Notes: a model not told the origin generated them from the letters alone. Positions 27,184 to 37,172 are shown, numbered from the stretch's first letter. The stretch: DNA of 64,000 nt from Bacillus sp. B-jedd (GCF_000821085.1 NZ_CCXR01000001.1:3369001-3433000); one strand, 5' to 3'. Program-made: numbers and translations.

Positions 27184-27332
27184 AGACATCCCCTTCCCGC
27201 TCCGATTCGATATTCACTACTATTGTAAACCAGCACATTCCGTTTCTCTATAACATTTATAACAACAAACGACATCACCTATTAAACTGAACATGTCAAT
27301 AAGGAGAAATTTTGGATTTTGCAGAAGACTAT

Positions 27333-27503
27333 GTTAACCTTGATTGTTGATTTCCACTCCGGGGACATGCTTTCCGCGGGGCGGACCGTGGAGCCTCCTC
27401 GGCGTCTATGACGCCTGTGGGGTCTCCACGTGCCGCTGCATCCCGCCGGAGTCAGTCCCCTCCGTTCCAATCAACTTCTTGAAAATCAACACTCACCTTT
27501 AAC
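27333..27503 (-). repeat. MITE-like repeat, subfamily B, shortest copy
   Basis: A 171-bp element bounded by imperfect terminal inverted repeats, GTTAACCTTGATTGTTGATT at one end and AATCAACACTCACCTTTAAC at the other. The interior holds the hairpin GTGGAGCCTCC...GGGGTCTCCAC around GGCGTC-tat-GACGCC, and GCTGCATCCCGCC. It fills the gap between the response-regulator start and lacD, and no gene is present in it. Confidence 0.75.
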
Positions 27504-27528
27504 TGAGTTTTTACAAAGAAAGAAAAAA

Positions 27529-27583
27529 GGGGACAGCTCCACCACTTCATTCAAGACTCGAATGAAGCAACAGAACTGTCCCC
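27529..27583. repeat. GGGACGGTTC-type hairpin element, copy 4
   Basis: GGGGACAGCTCCACCACTTC pairs with GAAGCAACAGAACTGTCCCC. It lies 26 bases from the adjacent subfamily-B repeat, shortly after the lacD stop codon, and may help end the locus-2 transcript. Confidence 0.7.
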
Positions 27584-27613
27584 TGCATAAATATTTTGAG
27601 GTTAAAGTTGACT

Positions 27614-28606
27614 TTATTTTTCTGAAATTTTATTGTGCCACGAGCTGGCTGTTTCTTTTAGGACAGCGTTCAGTTCCTGGATGTTTTTCCTGCCTGTGTC
27701 TTTTAACCAATCACGGCCGGCTTGTTCTCCTTTTTCTGCAAATGGCGCTACACCATCTTTCCAGGTTGCCCGTCCGCATAGTACTCCATTAAAGGTTGAA
27801 CCTGAATTCTTCGCGAATCTCAACGTTTCCTGGAATAGTTCGGCACTGACTCCGGCACTTAAAAAAATGAAAGGCAGCCCGGTTGCTTCACTTTGTTCTT
27901 TGAAAAAGCCTGCAGCTTCTTCCTTTGAATAAACACTCTCACCATCATTGTACCCTTCAACATATTTCATGTTCACCGGTACTTCTACCTTTAATACATC
28001 GACGTTGTACTGTGGTTTAGAGAATTCCTTCATAGCCTCAATGACCTTATGCGGCTTAGCTTGTGCATAAGCTTTGCTTTTCACATCATCATTTTTCGCA
28101 TCATAGGTGACGATTTCAAGGAAGAATGGAATGTCTTCGGCGACACATTCGGAGCCAACGCGTTCCATATACACATGCTTTTGTTCGTTAATACTATTGT
28201 CTTCATCGCAGTCATAATAGAGGAGAAATTTAACTGCATCAGCGCCTGCTTCCTTCAACCGTTTAACCGACCACTCTGGCAGTAAATCAGGCAGCCGGCC
28301 TACGGCTGTTGCATCATAACCGGTTTTCTCATAGGCAACCAATAGACCAGCATCCTCGTGCCTAGCCCGTGCTGCCGGCAGGCCGTACTCCGGATCAAGC
28401 AGAATTGACGTTGCATAAGGGGTCAATTCTTCTGACACAATCTCCTTAAAGCGGATAATCCCTTCATCGCCAACGTTTGCCGCGCTTCCTGAAGCAATCA
28501 TTTTCTTCAGGGAGCCCCTCTGATCAATCGCTAATGCGCCAATAATGCCATTTTCGTCAGATAATCGCTTTAAAGCATTTATTTTATTTGTTGTAAGTTT
28601 TAACAT
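27614..28606 (-). CDS. lacD: Tagatose-1,6-bisphosphate aldolase
   Basis: A 330-residue class I aldolase splitting tagatose-1,6-bisphosphate into dihydroxyacetone phosphate and glyceraldehyde-3-phosphate. The sequence follows the LacD family throughout: [14 protein letters not shown] near 24-37, [11 protein letters not shown] near 70-80, [11 protein letters not shown] near 126-136 and VEVPVNM near 207-213. GAGAGGTG precedes the ATG. It is the last gene of the locus-2 operon, following AgaS by 43 bases. The matching tagatose-6-phosphate kinase (LacC) is not in the window. Confidence 0.92.
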   Translation of the reverse strand: MLKLTTNKINALKRLSDENGIIGALAIDQRGSLKKMIASGSAANVGDEGIIRFKEIVSEELTPYATSILLDPEYGLPAARARHEDAGLLVAYEKTGYDATAVGRLPDLLPEWSVKRLKEAGADAVKFLLYYDCDEDNSINEQKHVYMERVGSECVAEDIPFFLEIVTYDAKNDDVKSKAYAQAKPHKVIEAMKEFSKPQYNVDVLKVEVPVNMKYVEGYNDGESVYSKEEAAGFFKEQSEATGLPFIFLSAGVSAELFQETLRFAKNSGSTFNGVLCGRATWKDGVAPFAEKGEQAGRDWLKDTGRKNIQELNAVLKETASSWHNKISEK

Positions 28607-28649
28607 TGTTTACACCTCTCCAGTCTTCATTCTGCCGTTCCCGATGCCA

Positions 28650-29825
28650 TCAACTCTCTGGATTGTATGCATGGATTGTTACACCCTTCACTACACGGTT
28701 GACCGTCCCGGTAGGAGAAGGTGTATCTGGTTTGTTGCCGACCTTTACGGATGCCATCAAGGAAACGGCTTGCGCGAACATGACATAAGGCAATGCCAGG
28801 TAGGCATCGGGAACTGTTTTAAATTCGTTTTCAAATTTGAACGTGTTCCCCCCATAATTCATGCTGCCGTCCACTTGAATGCCACAAACATATTTTGCTA
28901 TATTGTCATGCTGCAATTCTTCCAAAATATCTAAATCGTATTGACGGGTATAAGGTTGATTAGACACAAACACGAACACCAGCGATTTTTCATTTACAAA
29001 GGATTTTGGGCCATGCCTGAAGCCCATTGAGGAATCAAACGCAGTGACAACCTGTCCCGCTGTCAACTCCAAAACTTTTAGTTGAGCTTCCCTTGTCAGT
29101 CCCTCTAAAGAGCCTGATCCAAGGTAAATAATCCGATCAAAATCAAGATCAATGATTTGTTGGATATCCTTCTCTTTGTTAATAACACTTTCACCCATTT
29201 GGCGGATCTTTTGAACTAGAGCAGCCTTTTCCTCCAGCACCAGCGGATCGAAAACGAGTAAAGCGGTAAGAGCCATGCAGGAATAGCTTCCCGTCATCGC
29301 AAACCCTTGATCATTCGATTTTTCAGGCATCAAGAGCAACAGATTGTTTCCGTCTCCCTTGGCCCGTTTCGCAAGCTCCCCATCCTTGGCACATGTAATG
29401 GTTAATTGATAGAGGTCCGAAACCAATTGTTCGGACAATTCCACCGCTGCCACACTTTCAGGGCTATTGCCACTCCTGGCAAAAGAAACGAGAAGAGTTG
29501 GAATATCAGCTTTTAAATATTGATAAGGATTGGATACTAATGATGTAGTGGGCACACAATGCAAATCCCACTTTTTTTCATTGATTGCCCCTTTCAAAAA
29601 GGGAGTAACCGTTTCACCCACATAGGCGGACGTACCTGCCCCTGTAAAAATCAATCTGATCCGGTCATGCTTATCTTCAATCTTTTGTAAAAACGACTGG
29701 ATTTCTTCCCTTTTCTCTTCAAACAAAAAATAGGTCTCTTTCCATAGGTCAGGCTGCTGTTTAATTTCCGCCGCTGTAATTGACGCGCCTAATGATTCCA
29801 ATAGTTCTTGGCTGCTCGCAAACAT
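28650..29825 (-). CDS. agaS: AgaS-type SIS-domain sugar isomerase/deaminase
   Basis: A 391-residue cytoplasmic enzyme with two SIS domains (about 45-200 and 215-375). Sugar-binding motifs GAGTSAYVGE, SFARSGNSPES and YLGSGSLEGL are visible. AgaS proteins convert galactosamine-6-phosphate to tagatose-6-phosphate with release of ammonia. The ATG at 29825 lies eight bases after AAAAGGAG; an upstream GTG touches that site and is unlikely. It stands between the ROK kinase and lacD, which fits an amino-galactose route into the tagatose pathway. Confidence 0.87.
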   Translation of the reverse strand: MFASSQELLESLGASITAAEIKQQPDLWKETYFLFEEKREEIQSFLQKIEDKHDRIRLIFTGAGTSAYVGETVTPFLKGAINEKKWDLHCVPTTSLVSNPYQYLKADIPTLLVSFARSGNSPESVAAVELSEQLVSDLYQLTITCAKDGELAKRAKGDGNNLLLLMPEKSNDQGFAMTGSYSCMALTALLVFDPLVLEEKAALVQKIRQMGESVINKEKDIQQIIDLDFDRIIYLGSGSLEGLTREAQLKVLELTAGQVVTAFDSSMGFRHGPKSFVNEKSLVFVFVSNQPYTRQYDLDILEELQHDNIAKYVCGIQVDGSMNYGGNTFKFENEFKTVPDAYLALPYVMFAQAVSLMASVKVGNKPDTPSPTGTVNRVVKGVTIHAYNPES

Positions 29826-29840
29826 TTGGGTCACTCCTTT

Positions 29841-30752
29841 TCAGTTACCGGTAATTTCAAACACTCTTAATCCCGCACCAACTACTCCGTTATCCTGCCG
29901 AAGCGTGCTGATGCTCATATGCTCTAAAATGTGGTGCTGTTCAGGGATTTGGTATGCTTTAAGCCTTTCTTTGACTAAATCCAGCAGGAAGGGATTATGG
30001 ACAATCACGCTGCCGCCGAACACCATTTTATGGGGATCGACGAGGCATGAAATAGCATAAAGACCTTGCGCCAGGGCGTTTGCAGTTTCATCGATAATCG
30101 GTTTGTATTCTTGCCCGCCTTCCAAATATCCTCTAAAAACCTCTGCAGTGGACAGCCCATCCCTTTTCAACGATTTTTCGGCATATCTCTGAATCGCTGG
30201 ACCGGCAGCCAGCTTCTCCAATCTTTTGTTTTCATTATGTACGGCTTCAGAGAGCACAGGTATTAACCCAATCTCTCCTGCAAAACCGGCTCCCCTGAAA
30301 AATGAGCCGTTATGAATAATCGAACAGGAAATCCCTGTACTAATGGTCACATAAACAAAAGTTTCGTCCTTACATCCCCCGGCAGCCTTCCATTCAGCGA
30401 ATGCCGCCGTATAAACATCATTGTCAATCGTAATCGGTTTAGGCCCAAACTTTTCTTGGAGCCGGCTGGCAATCGGAAACTGTGTCCATGGCAGGTTATT
30501 CTGAAAAACGGCTATTCCACGCTCCCTGTCCACCTTGCCTGGTACTCCGGCACCAATGCCTTCAATGTCCACGATCGAAAGGGATGATTTCTCCAAGACT
30601 AGTTCCACAGCTTCTACAACTCTGGTAAACATCTTTTCCTTATCGGAGGAATCACTCCTCACCTCCGACCGGAAGAGCAGCTCACCTGTTTCGGCAACAA
30701 TCCCTGCCGCAACCTTTGTTCCGCCGATGTCTATGCCAATCGCCTTTTTCAT
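29841..30752 (-). CDS. ROK-family sugar kinase
   Basis: A 303-residue protein with the ATP-binding signature IGIDIGGTKVAAGI at the N-terminus, a GAGVPGKVD motif and a catalytic ITIDNDVYTAAFAE segment. No N-terminal helix-turn-helix is present, so it is a kinase rather than a ROK repressor. The ROK zinc-binding cysteine cluster is not evident. The ATG at 30752, seven bases after the GH35 stop, is the best start; the frame is open further upstream inside the GH35 gene. In this operon it probably phosphorylates a hexose or N-acetylhexosamine released by GH35. Confidence 0.85.
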   Translation of the reverse strand: MKKAIGIDIGGTKVAAGIVAETGELLFRSEVRSDSSDKEKMFTRVVEAVELVLEKSSLSIVDIEGIGAGVPGKVDRERGIAVFQNNLPWTQFPIASRLQEKFGPKPITIDNDVYTAAFAEWKAAGGCKDETFVYVTISTGISCSIIHNGSFFRGAGFAGEIGLIPVLSEAVHNENKRLEKLAAGPAIQRYAEKSLKRDGLSTAEVFRGYLEGGQEYKPIIDETANALAQGLYAISCLVDPHKMVFGGSVIVHNPFLLDLVKERLKAYQIPEQHHILEHMSISTLRQDNGVVGAGLRVFEITGN

Positions 30753-30759
30753 TTTCCGG

Positions 30760-32502
30760 TTATCCAAGATCATGCGTATCAACCAATTGAATTTCCGGTT
30801 TTGCCGTACCGTGCAATTCAAAAATAACAATCTCATTGCTTCCTTTTTTCAGCAATGGACCTGGTACGTACAATGTTTTCTGCGGGCCTATTTCCCAGTA
30901 CCTTCCGATATTAAAACCGTTAATGAAAACAACGCCCTTTGTCCATTCAGGCAGGTCAATAAATGTATCGCCAATTTCCTCTATTTCCACTGTCCCTCGG
31001 TAAAAAGCAGGCGTTTGACCCGGGATTGGCTTTTCTGTATACTCCACAAGCTCGACCGTATCTAAAGGCAGGCAATAGATTTCCCAATGAAACTGGAATT
31101 GCCTTCCGACTCTGACTCCTTCTGTAATACCTTTTGGATCCATCATTAAAGGCCCGTAGTTGATTCGCCCCATGTTTTCTACGAGAATATCAAGCTGGAT
31201 TCCCTCAATTGGAACTTCGATGTCGAGAGTATGATTCTTCCAGCGGTCAATCACACCGTGATAGTTGCCATTTACAAACACAATCGCCCGGTCCCTTACT
31301 TCCTGAATGGTGAGCGGAACTGTTTCAAGCGGTCCTCTGACAGTTGTCCTGTACAAGATAAACCCATAATCCTGGCCCAGCTTTTCCATCGTTTCCGGAT
31401 GTGTTTTGTAAACTGGCTGGCTTATTTTTTTGACTATATCAAAAAGCTTTGCAGTTTCTTTCATTTGGACAGTGCCGTAGTTCATTTTTGGAATAGGTGC
31501 CGGCAAAACTAATTCACCAATCTCCTTATGCTTCGCAATAACTTCCCTGACCGCATAAAACTTGGGCGTCAATTCACCTGTCTCACTTAGCGGGCAATCA
31601 TAGTCATAGCTTGTAACGGTAGGAGCATATTCCTCGTCATAATTCGCCCCATTATAAAAACCAAAATTGGTGCCGCCGTGGAACATATAAAAATTGACAT
31701 GCGCGCCATCTTCCAGCATTTCAGAAAATGTGTCAGCGGCATCCTGTGGATCTCTTGTATGGTGCTTTTCGCCCCAGTGGTCGAACCAGCCATTCCAATA
31801 TTCCATACAGATGTTTGGGGTATTGGGACGATACTCCTGCAGCTTCGGGAAGTACTTCTTCGGATTTGATCCGAAATTCACGGTCGCCAATACATTTTCA
31901 ATCGTTCCTCCAAGCAAACACGCATCAGTAGGGCCATCCGATGTGAACAGCAGTACATCGATCCCCCTGGAAACCATTGAATTTTTGAGATATTCCAAAT
32001 AGGATTTATCGTTTCCGTAACTTCCGTATTCATTTTCAACCTGCATGGCTATGATCGGGCCGCCATTCGTTTCCAGCAAAGGCTTCAGCCTTTCCAGCAG
32101 TACATCAAAGTATCGGTCTACCTTTTCCAGGAATGGCTCGTATGAGGATCGAATCCTCATATTGCGATCGGCCAACAGCCAGGCAGGCAATCCGCCGAAC
32201 TCCCACTCCGCGCATATATAAGGACTTGGCCTCACAATGACATACAGGCCAATACGTTCCGCAATCCGGATGAATTCTTCTATGTTGGCAAGGCCAGCAA
32301 AGTTGAATTGTCCTTCCTTTGGCTCATGAAGGTTCCATGGAATATAGGTTTCCACGCAATTAAACCCGCAAGCTTTAAGCTTTAATAATCTATCTTCCCA
32401 ATACTCTGGTACTACCCTAAAATAATGGATTGCGCCGGAGATTAATTGAAACGGCTGATTGTCCATTAGCAACTGATCTCCATGCACCGTTAATTTGCCC
32501 AT
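30760..32502 (-). CDS. Beta-galactosidase, glycoside hydrolase family 35
   Basis: A 580-residue cytoplasmic enzyme without signal peptide. The TIM barrel (about 5-320) begins with LISGAIHYFRVVPEYWEDRL, carries the acid/base Glu158 in VENEYGSYGND, and the nucleophile Glu234 in CMEYWNGWFDHWG. Two C-terminal beta-domains follow. Bacterial GH35 enzymes of this size remove terminal beta-galactose, often beta-1,3-linked to GlcNAc or GalNAc. GGGAGGACAA precedes the ATG. It follows the two permease genes by 52 bases. With ROK, AgaS and LacD downstream, the substrate may be a galacto-N-biose-type disaccharide; this is inference. Confidence 0.93.
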   Translation of the reverse strand: MGKLTVHGDQLLMDNQPFQLISGAIHYFRVVPEYWEDRLLKLKACGFNCVETYIPWNLHEPKEGQFNFAGLANIEEFIRIAERIGLYVIVRPSPYICAEWEFGGLPAWLLADRNMRIRSSYEPFLEKVDRYFDVLLERLKPLLETNGGPIIAMQVENEYGSYGNDKSYLEYLKNSMVSRGIDVLLFTSDGPTDACLLGGTIENVLATVNFGSNPKKYFPKLQEYRPNTPNICMEYWNGWFDHWGEKHHTRDPQDAADTFSEMLEDGAHVNFYMFHGGTNFGFYNGANYDEEYAPTVTSYDYDCPLSETGELTPKFYAVREVIAKHKEIGELVLPAPIPKMNYGTVQMKETAKLFDIVKKISQPVYKTHPETMEKLGQDYGFILYRTTVRGPLETVPLTIQEVRDRAIVFVNGNYHGVIDRWKNHTLDIEVPIEGIQLDILVENMGRINYGPLMMDPKGITEGVRVGRQFQFHWEIYCLPLDTVELVEYTEKPIPGQTPAFYRGTVEIEEIGDTFIDLPEWTKGVVFINGFNIGRYWEIGPQKTLYVPGPLLKKGSNEIVIFELHGTAKPEIQLVDTHDLG

Positions 32503-32554
32503 TTTTTGTCCTCCCGTTCGATGCTGTTTTCATCTATTTTTCACTGCGGGACCG

Positions 32555-33376
32555 CTAGTCTTTTACTGCCCCGGCTGCTATATTCGAAATAAATTGTCTG
32601 CTTCCAATTAAAAACAGGATAACTAATGGCAGGGTGCCCAACAATGTGCCCGTCATAACAACAGCGTAATTTGTTGCATGCAGACCTGTTAAATTGGATA
32701 GCGCGACCATCAATGTATATTTAGAAGGATCATTTAATATAATCAGCGGCCACAAGTAGTCGTTCCATGCGCCCATAAAATTAAAGATCCCCAGGAAAGC
32801 CAATGCTGGTTTCAGGATTGGCAGTGCGATACTCCAATAAATGCGGAACATGCCACATCCGTCGATTCTGGCGGCATTCAGCAAGTCATCATGGATGGCT
32901 CCTTCGGCATACTGCTTGATCCAAAAGATCCCAAACGCACTGACAAGCCCCGGAATAATCAGTGCCTTATAACTGTCGATCCAGCCAAAGTTCTGCATCA
33001 TGACAAACATTGGGATCAAACTGAGCTGAGCGGGAATCATCATCGTTACAATCGTAAAGATAAACAGAAACTTTTTGCCCGGAAAATGGAACTTCGCAAA
33101 TACAAACCCTGCCAGTGAGCTTAAGAACAATACCATTACAGTTGATACCGTTGCGACAAACACAGTATTAAGCATCGACTCGAAAAAATTCACTTCAGCA
33201 AACACCTGTTGCACATTCGATAAGAACTTATCTCCCAGAGTCCATTTCGGCGGGAATGAATACGCAGCGCTTGAATCATTCGTTGATAGTACTAATAGCC
33301 AATAGAACGGAAAGATTGACAGGAGAACACCAGCTAATAAGCTTACATGCAAAAGAATGGTTTTTAATTTAGACAA
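32555..33376 (-). CDS. Carbohydrate ABC transporter permease (MalG type), locus 2
   Basis: A 273-residue six-helix permease whose EAA loop region reads LNAARIDGCGMFRIYWSIAL. The start is TTG 33376, preceded by AAGGGGTGAT. It is 13 bases after the partner permease gene. It is part of the locus-2 importer, which lacks its own ATPase. Confidence 0.88.
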   Translation of the reverse strand: MSKLKTILLHVSLLAGVLLSIFPFYWLLVLSTNDSSAAYSFPPKWTLGDKFLSNVQQVFAEVNFFESMLNTVFVATVSTVMVLFLSSLAGFVFAKFHFPGKKFLFIFTIVTMMIPAQLSLIPMFVMMQNFGWIDSYKALIIPGLVSAFGIFWIKQYAEGAIHDDLLNAARIDGCGMFRIYWSIALPILKPALAFLGIFNFMGAWNDYLWPLIILNDPSKYTLMVALSNLTGLHATNYAVVMTGTLLGTLPLVILFLIGSRQFISNIAAGAVKD

Positions 33377-33389
33377 GTACTATCACCCC

Positions 33390-34301
33390 TTATTGCTTTC
33401 TTTGGAGTACTAGATAATTGAAAAGCGAGAACAGCATAATGATGATAAACAAGCCGATTGCAATGGCTGATCCGTATCCATACAGATTTTTCTCGAAAGC
33501 CTGCTGGTAAAGATACAAAACAATCGTCATCCCGCCGCCGCCTGGCCCTCCGGAATTCCCAACAAGGATTTGCGGTTCGGCGAATATTTGCATTCCGCCA
33601 ATTGTTGACGTGATCACAACGAAAATCATCACTGGTTTTAATAGGGGGATCGTTATTTTCCTGAAGATCTGGAAGGTACTTGCCCCATCCATTCGGGCAG
33701 CTTCATATAATTCGGTATTGATATTTTGCAGGCCTGCCAGAAAAATGATGGCGTTATAGCCCGTCCACCGCCATATAACCATCGCCGCTATCGCAATCTT
33801 GACTCCCCAAAAGTCCGAATGCCAATTGATCGGCGGAAGCCCGGCCAAGGAAAACACATAATTGATCAATCCATAATTCGGAGAGAATATGACGCCGAAA
33901 ATGATCGCTACAGCTACTATTGCTGTAACGTTGGGTAGGAAATATAACGTTTTGTACATCGTGCTGAATTTAACAAAAGCCGAATTCAATAAGAACGCAA
34001 TGACCAAGGCCAAAATAACCATTGGGATCGTTGAGATAACCCAAATGATCAACGTGTTGGAAATCGACTTCCAAAACATTGGATCCTTTATTAAAAAGTC
34101 AAAATTCCTAAGCCCGATAAATTCGATTTCACCAATACCATCCCAGCTGGATAAGGCAAGATAAAATGAAAAAAGTATGGGATAGACGCCAAAAATAAAA
34201 AACAGGATAAAGAAGGGAGAAATGAACAAATAAGCCCCTTTATTCTTTTTCATTTCTTTCCACGTTTCTGCAAAAGTTCGTTTGTGTGTTGTTTTTGACA
34301 T
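33390..34301 (-). CDS. Carbohydrate ABC transporter permease (MalF type), locus 2
   Basis: A 303-residue six-helix permease with the EAA loop EAARMDGASTFQIFRKITIP. The ATG at 34301 follows GGCGGTGAT; the frame is open to a TTG at 34334 without a better signal, so the exact start is uncertain. It partners with the next gene. A glycine-rich stretch (GNSGGPGGGGM near residue 247) is slightly unusual for the family. Confidence 0.87.
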   Translation of the reverse strand: MSKTTHKRTFAETWKEMKKNKGAYLFISPFFILFFIFGVYPILFSFYLALSSWDGIGEIEFIGLRNFDFLIKDPMFWKSISNTLIIWVISTIPMVILALVIAFLLNSAFVKFSTMYKTLYFLPNVTAIVAVAIIFGVIFSPNYGLINYVFSLAGLPPINWHSDFWGVKIAIAAMVIWRWTGYNAIIFLAGLQNINTELYEAARMDGASTFQIFRKITIPLLKPVMIFVVITSTIGGMQIFAEPQILVGNSGGPGGGGMTIVLYLYQQAFEKNLYGYGSAIAIGLFIIIMLFSLFNYLVLQRKQ

Positions 34302-34403
34302 TTCGATCTTAATCACCGCCCTATTTCCCATCAAGTTACGCTTAAACGCAGTATGTCATTTTTATATGGGCAGAAGGGGGATCACTCCCCCTTCCGAGAC
34401 TCA

Positions 34404-35675
34404 TTAAATGCTTAAGTTTCTCTTTATCATTTCAAGGGCATCTTTCCATGCCTTTTCAGGGTCTTTATCTTGAGTAGCGACTAAATTCAATTCATCTAAA
34501 AAGGCTAATAATACAATCGATTCCTTTGATCCTTTGTATGCTTCCTTAACATTCTTGGCTGATTCAACAAAGATTTCAGTTGTGTTCTGCCCGCCAAAGA
34601 ATTCCTCTTCATGGGAAATCTCTTTACTGTTAAGCGCGTCATTATGGGAAGGGAATAAGCTTAAGTCTTTATACGATGTAATTTGGTTTTCAGCATTGTT
34701 AATAAATTTCGCTATTTCCACGCTTTCTTTTTGGTTCTTGGAAGAACTTAAAACCCCGAGGAAAGACCCACCGTCATTTCCATCGCCAAGAGGGGATCTT
34801 GCTACTTTCCATAATCCGGATGTGCCAGGAGTCGTATCGATGATAATGTCCTTAGCCCAGACAGGTCCGTCATACCCGGCGACTTTATTGTTGTTGATGG
34901 CAGCATTCCATTCCTGGTCCTGCGCGACAATATTATCCGCGACAAGTCCCTTTTCGTTCAATTCTACTACTTGATTCCAGATCTCTTTAATATGCTTCTG
35001 GTCGCCAATGAACTTGTCCTCACTATCAAAAAAGCGCTTATCCAGTTTATTTAAGTAATTGCTGAATTCGTCACCCATTGATGAAACCGCATAGGCATTT
35101 CCCTTTTCTTTCAATTGTGTCAGGACATTCAGATAGCCATCCCACGTCTGCATTTTTTCAGATAGCTCTTCAGGAGAATTAGCTATGCCAGCCTTTTTGA
35201 AAATATCTTCGCGATAGAAGAAACCTGTTGGCGCAGTATCAACCGGCAGGGCAATCATGCTCTTTCCATCACCGGTAACGGCTTGTCCAATCTTCCAGGC
35301 AGGATATTGGCTTTCCAGCTCTTTACCGCCATGATCATATATATTTACGAATTTATCAGAGTACGGCAATAACTCGGATACCCAAACGTTTAGCAATACT
35401 AAATCAGGAGAGTCGTTGGTATTTTTGGAACGAAGAAGTGTCATAAGCTTTGTTTTGTAATCTTTTCCCGGAGGTAATTTTTTTGCGACGAATTCAACAT
35501 TCGGAAACTCATCCTTCACTTTTTCCAAAACCTTTTCGTCAAGCCCCCGATTCCAATACCACAAGGTAATTTTCTTATCACCCTTCGAATTCGAGCTGGC
35601 TTTATCAGCATTCCCGCAGGCTGCCAGTGAAAAAATCAAAATCCCTACTACCAATAAACTAATTAGCTTTTTCAT
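34404..35675 (-). CDS. Sugar ABC transporter substrate-binding lipoprotein, locus 2
   Basis: A 423-residue family-1 solute-binding protein, with Cys20 of the lipobox LAAC as lipid anchor. AAAAGGGG precedes the ATG by seven bases. It heads the transporter and enzyme part of locus 2. Two palindromic CGTTTTCC-type sites lie about 90-125 bases upstream (35763-35800), consistent with control by the locus LacI protein or CcpA. Confidence 0.88.
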   Translation of the reverse strand: MKKLISLLVVGILIFSLAACGNADKASSNSKGDKKITLWYWNRGLDEKVLEKVKDEFPNVEFVAKKLPPGKDYKTKLMTLLRSKNTNDSPDLVLLNVWVSELLPYSDKFVNIYDHGGKELESQYPAWKIGQAVTGDGKSMIALPVDTAPTGFFYREDIFKKAGIANSPEELSEKMQTWDGYLNVLTQLKEKGNAYAVSSMGDEFSNYLNKLDKRFFDSEDKFIGDQKHIKEIWNQVVELNEKGLVADNIVAQDQEWNAAINNNKVAGYDGPVWAKDIIIDTTPGTSGLWKVARSPLGDGNDGGSFLGVLSSSKNQKESVEIAKFINNAENQITSYKDLSLFPSHNDALNSKEISHEEEFFGGQNTTEIFVESAKNVKEAYKGSKESIVLLAFLDELNLVATQDKDPEKAWKDALEMIKRNLSI

Positions 35676-35762
35676 CAAAATTCCCCTTTTAGTTAAAATA
35701 GGATCCTACTCAATTCGTGTGCGATTTCTGGATGCGCTTCGTTAAATACAAACTTGTTGGTC

Positions 35763-35779
35763 TTGGAAAACGTTTACCA
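35763..35779. promoter_or_regulatory. LacI/CcpA-type operator 1 of locus 2
   Basis: TTGGAAAACGTTTACCA is a palindrome centred on ACGT (GGAAAACGTTTACC core). It is typical of LacI-family operators and close to a cre site, and it lies in the 149-bp gap upstream of the locus-2 lipoprotein gene. Confidence 0.65.
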
Positions 35780-35785
35780 CCTCCT

Positions 35786-35800
35786 AAAACAACGTTTTCC
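35786..35800. promoter_or_regulatory. LacI/CcpA-type operator 2 of locus 2
   Basis: AAAACAACGTTTTCC shares the ACGTTTTCC half with the neighbouring site. Its centre is about 22 bp from the first site, two helical turns, which would favour cooperative binding. Confidence 0.5.
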
Positions 35801-35824
35801 TCAACTTCAGTAATATGTACTCCA

Positions 35825-37111
35825 TCACTGAGTCGCTATGGAATTCTTACTTCCTACTAAACTAGTATAATATTCATCAATGTTAATCGACTGGCCCTGG
35901 TTTACCCTGGACTCTTCCGCTGCAAAAGCCATAAGATGGCTTCTGACAGATGCCGATACAGAAGAAACGCTATGCTCATTGCTTCCGAATTGAATTTCCC
36001 TCAGGAACGTCCTGACGATCGCATTATCTCCGCCGCCATGGCCGCTAGTTGGGTTATCCAAATGAATAACAGTTTCATGCTTTGTCAGGAAATCATAGAT
36101 GGAAATGCTGTTTTCCTCCATATTCCCGCGAATTTCTCCCTTTGTCCCCATGATCTGGACAATTCTTGTTTGTTCCCTCGTGAACCCACACATGCTGAAC
36201 GTTGCTGTCGCTCCGCCTTCAAACTCCATATTGACCACTTGATGATCAACAACATTGTTATCGGATTGATAAACGCATTTACCATAAGGCGTTTCATACA
36301 GTGCTTTGACGATGCCTTCATTCGTATGGTCTTCAGTGAATTTTTTTGCCCAGCCCCTGCCCTCGCCGAGGTAGTACCTTCCTGCGTGGTATGGGCATTC
36401 CAGCTCTGCCGGACATCCGTCCAAGCATCTTTTCGGCGCGCCAGCCGGAGCGTTTTCCTGCTTAAAATGCATGAGCGAACCAAACGAGCTAATGCGCTTA
36501 CATTCCTTATCCAAAATAAAAGAGATAATATCCATATCATGACAGGACTTCTGAAGAATCATCGGGCTCGATTTCTCTTTATTATTCCAATTGCCCCGGA
36601 CAAAGCTATGGGACATGTGCATGTATTCCACATTTTCATTTAGTTGCACCGAGGCAATCTCACCGATTTCCCCTTTCGATATCACCTTTTTAATCGTGGA
36701 CCAAAAGTCGGTATATCTTAGAACGTGGCAGATGGTAAGATGGCGATTATACTTTTTCGCGGCTTGCTCCATCAAAATACACTCCAGTGGATTCGGGGAC
36801 ATTGGTTTTTCCAGCAAAACATGGTAACCCATTTCCAAAGCTCTCATCGTCGGCTTGAAATGATTTTGGTCCATCGTGCAAATAATTGCAATATCAGCAA
36901 TTTTCTTGTCTTGATTAAGTGCCTCTTCCCATGAGATATAGCAATTTTCATCTGGAATTTGGTGCGTCTGCTGCAATTTTATCCTTCTCTCCGGATTCGG
37001 TTCTGCGACTCCGACAATTTGCAACTCATTTGGGTAAGCCAGCGCATAAGGGGCATAAGCTCTCGCTCCCCTGTCACCCGCTCCCACGACAATAGCTGTC
37101 ATCGTATTCAT
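35825..37111 (-). CDS. Gfo/Idh/MocA-family NAD(P)-binding protein with cysteine cluster
   Basis: A 428-residue protein with an N-terminal Rossmann domain (GAGDRGARAYAPYA at 10-23), the family's EKP motif (101-103) and a catalytic-region HDMDI (190-195). An insertion contains C229-x3-C233-x5-C239 (CLDGCPAELECPYH), which could bind a metal. Members oxidise sugars or inositols; some Gfo/Idh folds are glycosidases using bound NAD (GH109). GAGGAGG precedes the ATG. It lies between the LacI gene and the lipoprotein gene, with an operator-like site before it. The substrate is unknown, probably a galactose- or hexosamine-derived sugar. Confidence 0.85.
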   Translation of the reverse strand: MNTMTAIVVGAGDRGARAYAPYALAYPNELQIVGVAEPNPERRIKLQQTHQIPDENCYISWEEALNQDKKIADIAIICTMDQNHFKPTMRALEMGYHVLLEKPMSPNPLECILMEQAAKKYNRHLTICHVLRYTDFWSTIKKVISKGEIGEIASVQLNENVEYMHMSHSFVRGNWNNKEKSSPMILQKSCHDMDIISFILDKECKRISSFGSLMHFKQENAPAGAPKRCLDGCPAELECPYHAGRYYLGEGRGWAKKFTEDHTNEGIVKALYETPYGKCVYQSDNNVVDHQVVNMEFEGGATATFSMCGFTREQTRIVQIMGTKGEIRGNMEENSISIYDFLTKHETVIHLDNPTSGHGGGDNAIVRTFLREIQFGSNEHSVSSVSASVRSHLMAFAAEESRVNQGQSINIDEYYTSLVGSKNSIATQ

Positions 37112-37172
37112 CTTTATCCTCCTCTAATAATGGGTGGCCAGATTGCCGGCCGGATGGTTTTCCGGAAAATAG

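Noticed and set aside
35936..36643. 235-residue plus-strand frame opposite the Gfo/Idh/MocA gene
   Set aside because: It is antisense to a well-supported gene and shows no domain.
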